Source of the DNA: Apostichopus californicus
Taxonomy: Eukaryota > Echinodermata > Holothuroidea > Aspidochirotida > Stichopodidae
Direction of reading: 5' to 3'
Length of the DNA stretch: 26,062 nt
Assembly: GCA_020650975.1 (NCBI GenBank)
Contig: JAIPMN010022470.1
Span: 1 to 26,062, forward strand
Shown: piece after piece, positions 1 through 9,758 of the stretch
How positions within the stretch are numbered: the first letter of the stretch is position 1
How the letters are laid out: every line of letters begins with the position of its first letter
The notes under the pieces: model-generated
The model's database searches: none
Told to the model about the DNA's origin: nothing
Seen by the model: the letters and a program-made list of their open reading frames with translations, nothing else
Translations under genes and position numbers: made by a program

Positions 1-934
1 TCGCCATAATCCTACCATTTCCCTAAGATAATTTAATTGACAAACCACTTCAAGTAAACCTCAGACTGTAACCAGCTAGCCCTGCATTCTTTACCTCTGA
101 TGTGATGAGTTGCATGCAGGAACCAGAGGTACACCAGGTCACGCATGATTAACAGTGAATTTAGTGGCCAAATTCTTATGTCTGGAGGCAATTAATCCTC
201 TAGACCCACGGCAACCAGGAAGAGGATGTTCCTTATTAAAACCCTTCCATGATAATAAATCCACTACTATCAAAGCATCTGTGGTTTCATGATGTATTTA
301 CAGTCAAAGCAGCCACAGTTAGTTAATACTGTACATATTCTGAGTCATGCATAAATTAACCCAATTTGTCCAAAAAATATTTAGTAATTTGTTCTGACAA
401 TGTCACAACAGATGTCTACCTATTCCATTTAGCCTCAAGGAGACACTTGCTTATTTTATCTCAAAAGAGACAGATACGTCAAAACACAGAGAAGAAGTAC
501 CCGAGACAATTACGGTGTTCTAGACCTACTGCACAGTAGGCTGGCCATAAGCAACACAGTATACTGTACACTTGTTATTGGATCTAGTGGTTAGGCTGAT
601 GAGAAGTTGAACATGTTGATGGACTGTTCATTGCATTGGCTACCTACGATAACCATTAACCAATCCATTGGAACTCCTGTGTACTCTCACTTAACAATTT
701 ATATTGCATGGTATTATTTAACTGTTATCAATTAGCTATGTACAACAGCTGATGTGGCTGATATGGTCAGGAAAAGAAAGCTTTATTTACCGGTCTAGTC
801 AGACAGTTGATAAACCATTTATGGTGGTGGCCAGTAATAATCAAAGGTAATATGCCATCAGCACTTCCCATGACCAATGCTACTTATTTATTCATGATTT
901 TCAGGTAGCAATAATTGATTAAATGTGAACATAT
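1..934. other. No gene recognised; AT-rich non-coding
   Basis: Both strands read without a supported exon. One short minus-strand frame near 100-190 ends at a donor-like GAG|GTAAAG, but has no recognisable motif and is too short to call. It could be intron or downstream sequence of the type II membrane protein gene. Confidence 0.4.
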
Positions 935-1830
935 GTATGATAGTGTATATGACTGTATGATAGTGTATATGACTGTATGATAGAGTATGACTGTATGATA
1001 GTGTATATGACTGTATGATAGTGTATGACTGTATGATAGTATATATGACTGTATGATAGTATATATGACTGTATGATAGTGTATATGACTGTATGGTAGT
1101 GTATATGACTGTATGATAGTGTATATGACTGTATGATAGTGTATATGACTGTATGATAGTGTATATGACTGTATGGTAGTATATAAATATGACTGTATGA
1201 TAGTGTATACTGTATGATAGAGTATGACTGTATGGTAGTGTATATGACTGTATGATAGTGTATATGACTGTATGATAGTGTATATGACTGTATGGTAGTG
1301 TATATGACTGTATGGTAGTGTATATGACTGTATGATAGTGTATATGACTGTATGGTAGTATATAAATATGACTGTATGATAGTGTATACTGTATGATAGA
1401 GTATGACTGTATGATAGTGTATGACTGTATGATAGTGTATATGACTGTATGATAGTGTATATGATTGTATGATAGTGTATATGACTGTATGATAGTGTAT
1501 ATGACTGTATGGTAGTGTATATGACTGTATGGTAGTGTATATGACTGTATGATTGTGTATATACTGTATGAAAGAGTATGACTGTATGGTAGTCAGTGTA
1601 CATGACTGTATGATAGTGTATATACTGTATGATAGTATATGACTGAATGGTAGTGTTCATATCACTGTATGATAGTGTATATGATTGTATGATAGTGTAT
1701 ATGACTGTATGGATAGTGTATTTGACTGTATGATAGTGTATATGACTGTATGATAGTGTATATGACTGTAAGATAGTGTATATGACTGTATGATAGTGTA
1801 TATGATTGTATGATAGTGTATATGAAGTCC
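935..1830. repeat. 20-bp minisatellite, about 45 copies
   Basis: Consensus unit tatgactgtatgatagtgta, with frequent 17-bp units lacking one tat and point variants (ggtag for gatag, gattg for gactg). A higher-order pattern is visible: the variant block atataaatatgactgtatg followed by gtatactgtatgatagagta occurs near 1181 and again near 1360, about 179 bp apart, and a related block occurs near 1556. The array stays open in a minus-strand frame (884-1660) because the unit has few stops in that direction. That frame encodes only a reiterated Y/H/T/I/S peptide and is not regarded as a gene. Confidence 0.93.
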
Positions 1831-1839
1831 TGTATGATA

Positions 1840-2757
1840 CCCTATACTAAATTGTACGATTCTTCCTACTTTCCTCAACACAGATCGACTTAGTATACTT
1901 TGGAACTTCTGCAATGTATAACACTGTCCATACACATGAACACAATAATCAGGAATTTTTGTAAGTTTTATCCCTCTTTCATTGCTAAATTTTTCAAGTA
2001 CTCATTGGAATGAAAGGTCTACGGACACCAAATTTATGGGTGGATCTTGGAAACAAGAGGAGCTTTTCGAATTTTTCAACAGATTTTGAATGAGATTATC
2101 ACACACAACAAATGTACTGAATATGAGGCAAATTGGCTAAATGTCAGCAGACCTTTCAGTGTCTGTTCAATAGTCTAAATTGTCACTTGACCGACAGTTT
2201 ACAGGAAGTTGAAACAAAGGATCTAAACGCAGATATTTCAAATGCTTTCCAGATGTTCCTCTTATCGGTCTGAATGAACCAGAATTTATCCACCAACAAT
2301 ATCCTGGTTTCCAATACAGTAATACTTCCAACCAATAGTATAAAAGCGTTTACTGTTAAAACCCTATTATCAGTATGCTTGGGGATCAAGACTTTTGCAA
2401 ATGGGATACGGAGGGGGCTGGATTTTCAGAGTTTGTGACTTTTGTCCTTTGTCAATTTAAGCAAGAAAGGGTGATCATTTCCTCCCCCTTCCTCCCCCCT
2501 CGGGCCCCCATCCCCTTCCAAACCCTGATCTAGTCTTTACAAGGGACCCCCCTCAGCATGACCTTTGTTCTCTTGCCATGTCTCGTCCAAAGGAAATCCT
2601 CTCTTCCCACCTGTTTTATAACTTGCAGGGTAAACCTATGTCTGCATGTTAAATTAGGCTCTTTTGGTATGTAATGTGTACAGCATAACTACTACATGAT
2701 ATAGTTTAAGGAAGCTATAGGCAATGCAAGCTACAACACTTGCTTTGGGGGAGAGCT
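1840..2757. other. Non-coding, with a C-rich patch
   Basis: No exon supported. A pyrimidine-rich patch with runs of C at about 2480-2515 resembles the G/C-run termini of the small transposons elsewhere in the window, but no inverted partner was found. A 68-codon minus-strand frame (2183-2389) has no family resemblance. Confidence 0.4.
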
Positions 2758-2869
2758 GAGGGCAAGGGGAGGGAGGGGTGAGGGCAGGGGGAGGGGTGAG
2801 GGCCGGGGGAGGGGTGAGGGCAAGGGGAGGGAGGGGTGAGGGCAGGGGGAGGGAGGGGTGAGGGCAGGG
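2758..2869. repeat. G-rich 18/22-bp tandem repeat with G-quadruplex potential
   Basis: Five full units and one partial unit of the types GAGGGCAAGGGGAGGGAGGG(GT) (22 bp) and GAGGGCAGGGGGAGGGGT (18 bp). The + strand has many G runs of 3-5 with 1-3-nt loops, meeting the usual quadruplex pattern repeatedly. Proline-rich minus-strand frames here are compositional. Confidence 0.85.
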
Positions 2870-3089
2870 TAAGGTGGAACAAGGAGGTAAACCAAGCATC
2901 AAACTTCATAAATGCTACAGGCATTGACAATTTGGCAGCTATGCCTAACATTTTGTTTGGGGTCTGGCGGTGGGGAATGGGGGGGCGACATTGAACCAAG
3001 AACACAGGAGTACATGTACAGTAGGACTAGCGATTCATATGTACTGTTTTGAGTTCAATGGTTGAGAAAGGGATATCTGTTGCACACTA

Positions 3090-3236
3090 CAAAATTCAGT
3101 TATCTATGGCACTAAACTTCACTTAAATTCAGAACTTTATCTACGGCACTATAAGTTACAAGTATGCAAAATTCAGTTATCTATGGCACTAAACTTCACT
3201 TAAATTCAGTTATCTATGGCACTATAAGTTTATATG
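3090..3236. repeat. Tandem duplication of about 75 bp
   Basis: Copy 1 is 3090-3166 and copy 2 is 3167-3236. Both begin caaaattcagttatctatgg, and both contain a second internal tatct(a/g)cggcac-like sub-repeat (ttatctatggcactataagt). The copies differ by a few substitutions and a 7-bp indel. Confidence 0.8.
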
Positions 3237-3239
3237 CAA

Positions 3240-5100
3240 ATATATAGCAATAACCCCACAAGGTACCGTATTTGCTTATATTGCTGTCTGTTCTTGACAT
3301 TTACAGATGAACCTTTCATTGATATCAATCTATGCCTATAAACCCTGATCATGAAGTCATCAGTCCATCCATCACGTCTATAACGACCTGACATGACACA
3401 TATAGAACTTTTTTTCACATTAATTTTGCGATGATGTTTATTATATTTCTCAAGATCCGTCGTCGATCAGCATGGGTTTCATTGGACATCTTTCCCTTGC
3501 AATTCCATCGTTTCCAACTATCCATGCATTTAATCAAAGTCTCACCTTTGCTATTCTGATCAATTGGTTTTTGTTGCAGTTAATCCGCAGGCCTTGAACC
3601 ATCTTGATGTCTTCCTTTTCATCTGGTCTGGCAAGCTACTAACACCTGTAGTCTCACTGTTCAACCATTAAAACCCTTCAACCATTAAAACCATAACCTG
3701 TTACTTGTTGAACATCATCATGTACATGTCCACAATTTCACCTCTGCTGGGTCTCAGAAGGGCAAGTAATATTGTAATCAAGTTTAGTACTGGCAACTAC
3801 TGTATGACCAGGATTAGCCCTCAATCTATCTATTAACAGACTTTTGTCAACTGAAGGTCAAGTACAGGGAGAAAACAGCCATAACTTGCTGTTTTATTGT
3901 TTGAACAGAAATCCATGTTTTTCTTTCGGAGGTTATTAGGTTAATATACTTGAGGGTCTTTATGAACAGTCACAAACCACAACATTTGTGACATTTTGAA
4001 AAGAAATCCAGATTAACTAGAGAATTTCCTAACAGGAATGTGTACTATTTGCATTGATTATTGAATGGATCAAGCAAAGTTACCGGTTTGCCACAGTGTT
4101 TAGGAAAAACAGAGCAAAACTGGTGATGAAATTAGTGAGTTGCCGTTCCAGTTTAAAGGTGATGTGTCTCAAGTAAGAATATTACTTCGTCCTACAGAAG
4201 TTGCAAATTGACTTGACCATGTGATTCGAGTCGGGAAAATTGCTGACTCCATCTTAAACTAAAGTGCTGTGACCGGTTGTACAACTCTGGGACGAGTGTT
4301 CCTATTGATTTGCTTACAAATAGTACCAACTTTTCATTTGTTTTACTCTGTTAAAAGTAATTTACATGTATGTATATATTTTAGTATTGTGTTTTTCCTC
4401 CTCTCCCTACCTCCTCCACCCCCCCACCCCCTCCTGTTACACCCATCACTACATAATCAACCATAGAATACTAACCTGGAATTTAGGGACCTACCCTTTG
4501 GAGAGTGTTAGCTAGTACTGTACATGTGTTAAAACATTGCTTCATTTAACATTGTACTGAACTTGACAATGAAATAATTTATGTGGTGTAGCATCACAAA
4601 ACATTTGGTCAAATTGCTATACAAGCGCAATGACGTATAACAGTTATTTTACGCAGGAACAATGGTGTTTTCAAGAGTTACTGTAAACTTCCAAGTCCCC
4701 AAAACTTTAATGATACACAAACTTGAGAACTTGATTTAAATTCCCTGCTGGATGACGTGTAAATGAACCAAATGATTCAATTGGTGTTTGAGATCCCTGA
4801 TGCGATAAAATTCAGAAGAATGTCCCAGCATTCAATGTTCAATGCTTATATACACATATTAATTCTTGATAAAAAATGTAAACATGTCCTCGTTGCAAAT
4901 GCTGCTGCCAAACAAGTAAATTTTTCACACAAGCAAATACAAGTTATAGCTAAACATTAACATTTATTCTCTTTAAATACAGAATTGTGAATGGAAGACA
5001 GGGAAATTTCTCCTGGTGGCACTGGCCCAAGTTCTTAGGAAATAACAAAATTAGAAGCCAACTCAGCTCCCACGATAGGACTTACAAACCAATCAATAAA
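3240..5100. other. No gene recognised; intronic or intergenic
   Basis: Unique-looking AT-rich sequence with a C/T-rich tract at about 4398-4435. Short open frames on both strands lack motifs and convincing splice signals. If the exon at 5455-5656 is real, this would be intron of that gene. Confidence 0.4.
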
Positions 5101-5166
5101 AATTTTATATATTTGCCAGGGAGGGGTTGGAGGGGAAGGCAGGGCCCTTTAATGGAACCTCATTAC

Positions 5167-5211
5167 CTCTATCATTCATATACCATGGAGATAGCGCTAA
5201 AATGATCTCTC
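5167..5211 (-). CDS. Weak candidate second exon of the type II membrane protein gene
   Basis: 45 nt between an acceptor (AGTTACAG) and a donor (GAG|GTAATG), phase 1 in and 1 out, compatible with the exon at 5455-5656. The join reads TGEIILALSPWYMNDR. The hydrophobic strand followed by a D-R pair recalls the start of the catalytic domain in some glycosyltransferase families (GT92 is one possibility), but this is a faint resemblance. The pyrimidine tract before the acceptor is poor. Confidence 0.22.
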
Positions 5212-5454
5212 CTGTAACTGTCTTTCGACCTGCTGACTGGGCAAATGAAAATTTGTCTAACACTAACAAGTAACAGTTAGGCATAACTGTAAAGCCTAGG
5301 CCTGTTATTTGTTTTTTACAAAGCCCAGTCTTACTATTACCGAAACAAAATAAGATAGTGTATTGTAATGCTATCTCAGTCCTAAGTACAAACAAACAAC
5401 ATACGCTGATCTAAAACTTCAAGTGGTGTCTGAATACCGCTTTTATCATCTTAC

Positions 5455-5656
5455 CGGTCATATATGTGTCATCTCTTTGTATTCCTTCCAGAACTTCACC
5501 CCTTGCATAATATTGAACGTTTTGGCTATGGGAACCGATGGTAATCGCTTCATCCCTGTAATTGAAGAATATCACAGATGCGAGGATTGTTCCAAGGCAA
5601 ATCAAATACAAAAAGTTTCGCCTCCAAACCATTCTGAATACCATGTCATTGGTCAT
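5455..5656 (-). CDS. Probable first coding exon of a type II membrane protein
   Basis: The ATG at 5654-5656 follows an in-frame TGA (5675-5677), so translation starts within this exon. A later ATG at 5630-5632 has a better context (AGAATGG). The 67 residues start with a basic stub (MVFRMVWRR), one transmembrane segment (NFLYLICLGTILASVIFF, about residues 14-31) and a polar stem ending RDDTYMT. The exon ends at the strong donor CCG|GTAAGAT, phase 1. A basic cytosolic tail plus signal anchor plus stem is the plan of Golgi glycosyltransferases and sulfotransferases. The catalytic part would lie in later exons, so the family is not identified. The opposite-strand frames over it lack such features. 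Confidence 0.55.
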
Positions 5657-5699
5657 AAAGCAGGATAACTGCCTTCATTTCCCCTCTTCTAAGGTGTAT

Positions 5700-5990
5700 G
5701 CTAGGCCAGTTTATGTTAACTTCTCAACTCCATTTAGATATCCCCCGTTGAGTTTGCCACGCCATAATTCTGCTGGTAGTGGTAATGCCAACTATGGTAA
5801 ATCCAGTGTTTGTATTATCAAAATGCACACACTCGTCTGTCGCAAAGTTTCAAAAGAAAGTTGAATACTGAACAAACGTGTAACCGTATTACAGTTTCTA
5901 CAATCTGCTAAATTGGAACGGCGCGGCGATTCGTCATGCCTCGGCCTATCCAATCAGAGTGCTCAATCTTACCCCAATCTATACGTATTT
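5700..5990 (-). promoter_or_regulatory. Promoter-like region upstream of the type II membrane protein exon
   Basis: A CCAATCAG box (5950-5957, perfect NF-Y type) lies next to a small CpG-dense patch (about 5918-5945, ggcgcggcgattcg), unusual in this AT-rich window. It is about 300 bp upstream of the start codon at 5656. No TATA box is seen. NF-Y sites work in either direction, so the orientation is inferred from the exon. Confidence 0.4.
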
Positions 5991-6166
5991 ATCTACATTG
6001 GTGTTACGTGTGATTCAAAGATTTGAGTCGAAATTTTGATTTTGAAAAGTAGAAATGTCGATGATTTAATCGTAATTACTTGCTCCGCTAACAAATGAAG
6101 ACACACTTAACATTTTTCAGCTGGGGGAGAGGTAGTAGTACTAAGTAGTAGTAAGTTGAGTCTCGT

Positions 6167-6271
6167 CTATCCGACATGCTCAGTGATCAACATCCGCCAC
6201 GTATCACGATCTTGCGGAGGGTTTATTACTTCCTCCAAATTGTTAATGTTAACGTCACGGGCCTTCCTACT
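6167..6271 (-). pseudogene. LINE open-reading-frame 3' remnant
   Basis: On the minus strand the frame reads RKARDVNINNLEEVINPP then QDRDTWRMLITEHVG and a stop at 6167-6169. A DRDxWRxL motif just before the stop is characteristic of the C-terminus of many non-LTR retrotransposon polyproteins. Upstream the frame is soon closed by a stop, so this is a fragment. It lies just upstream of the putative promoter of the neighbouring gene. Confidence 0.5.
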
Positions 6272-6490
6272 GGTTTAGCAGTATGTCTCAATGCAATTTG
6301 CTGGAGCGTCCTCCTGTAGCGGGGGAGAGGGGGGGGGTAGGGTTAAAGTCGTTTCGAGACCGATTAGCTTCTGAGACCGGTTCAGCTGGCTGGCTGTGTA
6401 ACGTTTATGAACGTATACCGACAAAGGAGCAATTTTTGAGCACTTTACACAACTGACGGTTCCCACAATTACAATATGCATAATTATAAC

Positions 6491-7099
6491 CAGGGGAGTA
6501 GTCAGGGGGGAGCAATGGGAGCGATCACCCCCTCCCTTTGTGTACCCCGAAAAAATAATATTGAACTAAAACTGTAAAAGCAGGACATATCAGGTTGAAG
6601 GAAGCATGAACCGACCCTTTTCAATCTTTGCCCTGAAAGTTCGTCTGCTACGTAAATACATTACTCTTATTATTGTGTATTTCCTGCAACGTGGGAGGCA
6701 GTTTGGGCAAAACATTTCTTTGCACATCATGGCGCTCCGTTAAGTGTAATAAGTCGCGATCTCCCTTTGTGAGATATGCCCCATTCAATTTTCCCTCCCC
6801 CACAGCAAACACAAAAACGTTATTAAAACGTTCCGTCTTTTGTTTTGATAACGTTATTTGTGGTGTAATAAATATGTCACGAAAACGTTTTCAGGCTATT
6901 ATTTCAAAATATGTTTTCGTTAAAACATTAATATAACATTAATATCTCATAAAAACGTTATGCCGACGTTTTTATAACACCACATTTAACGTTATAAAAC
7001 ATATTTTAGAGGCTCTTTAAAAATGTTATTGAAACGTTTTGTGTTTGCTGGGCACGCGTACCCACCCCCTCCCTCTTCAAATTTCTGGCTACGTCCCTG
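6491..7099. mobile_element. hAT-like MITE with near-perfect 8-bp target duplication
   Basis: Left end CAGGGGAGTAGTCAGG and right end (opposite strand) CAGGGACGTAGCCAGAAATT are imperfect inverted termini. The flanks are ATTATAAC (6483-6490) and ATTATTAC (7100-7107), one mismatch. The 609-bp interior has no transposase, but contains a separate palindromic element at 6803-7050. It is intergenic, between the two genes. Confidence 0.65.
6803..7050. mobile_element. Nested palindromic element rich in AACGTT
   Basis: The termini CAGCAAACACAAAAACGTT (left) and CAGCAAACACAAAACGTTT (right, opposite strand) are inverted repeats of about 18 bp. The 248-bp interior has seven AACGTT palindromes and is AT-rich, so it could fold into a long imperfect hairpin. 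No target duplication is evident. It sits inside the hAT-like element at 6491-7099 and therefore inserted later, unless the outer element carried it from the start. Confidence 0.6.
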
Positions 7100-7401
7100 A
7101 TTATTACGCATCAGTTGGGTCACCCAAGTATCCACACTATCGCTCGCACAAGTTCCTTCTTTGTGAAGGATATTGGCGCAGAAAATGCATTCCGATCTCA
7201 ACGATTATTCAGGAAAGTGCATTTTCTATCGCAGACAACCCTTTCTGTCTAACTGTGGATAAAAGGGTGATTTTCTTGCTATTATAGTTTTCTGGTTTTC
7301 TTGAAAATGAATAAACTTCCTAGCTCAGATGAGAGGTACATTACTACATCAACGGGAGACCGGAATAGCTACAACGTACGATAAACTTCTGTTGGTTTTA
7401 A

Positions 7402-7871
7402 GGTAGCATACGCCCATTAAAAGCCCCATTGACTTACACACTAAATCACAAAAGTAATGTGGTCTCTAAGTCTAGATAGAAGTTTTCACTAGCTAAACGC
7501 TACCCATCACCGGATAGCTGACAAATTGGCCTTTCATGGCACCATCAATTTTCCGTATCATGACCATGTAGATTTTTTGCTATCCGAGCCGGAAGTTTTC
7601 GTCACTTGTAAACAAACCTCTTCACTCAGTGGTAAACAAATTTCCTACGCTGCTCCTGGGAGGCCTAAAGGGGTCTAAAATTGCCTCAATTGACCCAATT
7701 TTCTCACCACATGTTTATTCCATTCATGCTCTTCAACATGCAAGCCACAAAAAACTAGATTATGATTGATAACAGGACACAAAAGATGTTCTCCTGCTGC
7801 TTTTTGGCACTTTTCCTTAATAGGAGAACAATCGAGCGGATTGATATAGACTCTAATAGGAGTATGCCACC
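7402..7871. mobile_element. TTAA-flanked MITE, intergenic
   Basis: The left end GGTAGCATACGCCCATTA and the right end (opposite strand GGTGGCATACTCCTATTA) are inverted repeats with three mismatches over 18 bp. Each is bordered by TTAA (7398-7401 and 7872-7875). The 470-bp body has no transposase frame. The TTAA borders suggest piggyBac-type mobilisation. The termini differ from those of the TTAA element at 17115-17474, so they are separate families. Confidence 0.72.
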
Positions 7872-7879
7872 TTAAAACT

Positions 7880-9260
7880 TGTCGTATTCGTTGTAGAAAC
7901 CTTGAGCCATATGGTTAACACTAGAGACCCTGTAGCTGAGTTAACACAGATGTCGGTTGGCCCCTTTGAAAATTCCCGCCTGATTTCATAGATATAGTGC
8001 TCGCCGCTCGGGAATTATTGCTAAAGTGAACGCCAGCATTCTTAAGCAGTTCCAGATTACCTATGTGTACAGTGATGTCAAAACGGCCTGACAAGTGTGG
8101 AGGGGTAGAGGGAACTGAGGGGTTCAAGGGGTTTGCCCCACAGGTCACCCAGGAAAGTCTCAATGGGGCCTGGGAAAGTACGTGAATAGTGCATATACGC
8201 AAAAATGGGACCTGTTACATAATTGTCCCTGGGGCCCGACCTAGCCCTTGACACCTTTGCAGAGGAATGTAGAAGGGAGATGCCAGCCAAGAATTATTAA
8301 TAATATTTCTGGGGTAAACCTTTAGTAAACCAGGAGTAAACCAAGAATTACATGGTTTGGTATCAAGATTTTTTGTTGTTGTACAGGTATTGGTAACATA
8401 AAGTTTGGATTGAAAGTGGGCAGGGGGATGGGGTATATGCGCAAATGTTTGTCTTAGTCCTTGAAAAGTTAAAAAAGAAGGGGAAAAGTGAAATTTTGGT
8501 TTTACTTCAAAATAAATGAAGCTATATTTAATGTGGGAAAAAAGGAAAACAGACATCAATATGAAGTTGGAAACCAAAGTGATTTTGATTTATTTCATCA
8601 TATCACTGTTTTGAACAAAACATAGACATGTCTCAAATATCAATACTACTTCTTATGAATATGCATTAATTAATTATACAGTCAGTACATAATGTACAAC
8701 TTCTTGTATTTTACTATTTTGACAAACTGGGGAGAGATGATCTTCAAACACTAATTTATGTGCAATTTTTTGGTTAGGCCAGCTAGCCTACCTATTACAA
8801 CCACATTTAAATAAACAAAATAAATTGGATTTTGTGTTTCTGTGGTAACGACAGTCTTCTCCATTGCTTCGTTAAACTGTGGGAAACCTTTATCAGACAT
8901 GATTGATCTGAGCTATTTTGCGACAGGATTACTTAATCGACATTAAGACATAGATGCTTTTCGGAGATGTTTGTATAATTAAAAGGTGGTAATATTAGTT
9001 TTAAAGTGATAGAAAATTTCTACGGTTTAAGTTGCCAGGACATCAAACCTTTCATGAGCCAACTTTTACCCGAAAATTGATCAAAGGAGTGTTTCCATAG
9101 CCAAATTTTAAACCAATTCAATATATATTACGAACACTAAAATGGTCAGTTAATGACCAGCTAAGATTTGTCAATGTCCCATACCTAATCTAGACTATGA
9201 ATGAACCAGTAAATAATCTATTTTTGCACATTTTGTGTGAAGATATTGCTCTTTTGACAG
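7880..9260. other. Intergenic, no gene recognised
   Basis: Between the TTAA element and the MMS22L 3' end. Overlapping minus-strand frames at 7921-8577 (up to 120 codons) show no domain, signal or splice pattern. The stretch 8095-8280 has a G/C-richer, repeat-like texture, but no boundaries could be found. Confidence 0.4.
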
Positions 9261-9276
9261 TAGTTCAGTATAAATT

Positions 9277-9282
9277 TTTATT
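9277..9282 (-). promoter_or_regulatory. Candidate poly(A) signal of MMS22L
   Basis: AATAAA on the minus strand (TTTATT as given), 400 nt past the stop codon, is the first canonical hexamer I found downstream. This implies a 3' UTR of roughly 420 nt, covering about 9260-9682. Open frames of about 110 codons on both strands in this interval show no family resemblance and are treated as chance. Confidence 0.35.
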
Positions 9283-9682
9283 TTTATGTCACATGACTCT
9301 TTCATCAGGAACTCATTTTCTTTTTATGAATAAATACACAAAATACGCTCTTCTTACATTTTCCAAGACATATGAGAGGAGCTCATTCTGTGACCAAATA
9401 TTAGCAAAAGTACTGTCAACTTTTTTCTCTTTACAAGCCAAACTTGACTTTTGGTGGCTAAGGGCATCCCAATTCTGCCAAAATTCTGGAAGATTTAGCC
9501 ATAAATCGAGCAAACCGTAACCATAGACCTGACCCAACCACTTCTGAACTAAACCAAAAATTGACTCTGAGCCAAAGCTAGGTCTGTACAGATTTTTTTC
9601 AACTGTCTGTTGACTGGAACTCTTGTTGTTATAATAGAAGGTTTCCACCTAAACACAATATGAGAGCGTCAATCCACATTGG

Positions 9683-9758
9683 CTACTTATTATTCAGTTT
9701 AGCCAATTCTGCATTTCCCTGTGCTCCCAAGTGGTGAAGAAATCCTTTGTATGCTTTC
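9683..9758 (-). CDS. MMS22L: MMS22L terminal coding exon V with stop
   Basis: Residues 751-775 and a TAG stop at 9683-9685 (76 nt, phase 2 in). Reads RKAYKGFLHHLGAQGNAELA then KLNNK. It matches the C-terminus of human MMS22L (REAYSKLLSHLGQMGQ...). The acceptor CTTTCCCACAG is strong. The similarity favours splicing to this exon over termination at the end of exon U. Confidence 0.92.

Noticed and set aside
85-210. Possible short exon on the minus strand with a GAG|GTAAAG donor
   Set aside because: About 30 codons with no recognisable motif and an uncertain acceptor; indistinguishable from chance.
884-1935. 258- and 92-codon minus-strand frames rich in Tyr, His, Ile and Ser
   Set aside because: They are translations of the 20-bp minisatellite. 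The periodic peptide follows from unit length and lack of stops, not from coding selection.
2654-3005. Proline-rich minus-strand frames
   Set aside because: Produced by the G-rich tandem array. Overlapping frames are equally open and have no domain.
5423-5864. Plus-strand frames of 81 and 100 codons opposite the putative type II membrane exon
   Set aside because: No motif, signal or splice pattern. The minus strand has an upstream stop, a transmembrane segment and a consensus donor.
9197-9648. Frames of 107 (+) and 111 (-) codons just beyond the MMS22L stop
   Set aside because: They overlap each other on opposite strands in the expected 3' UTR and resemble no family I know.
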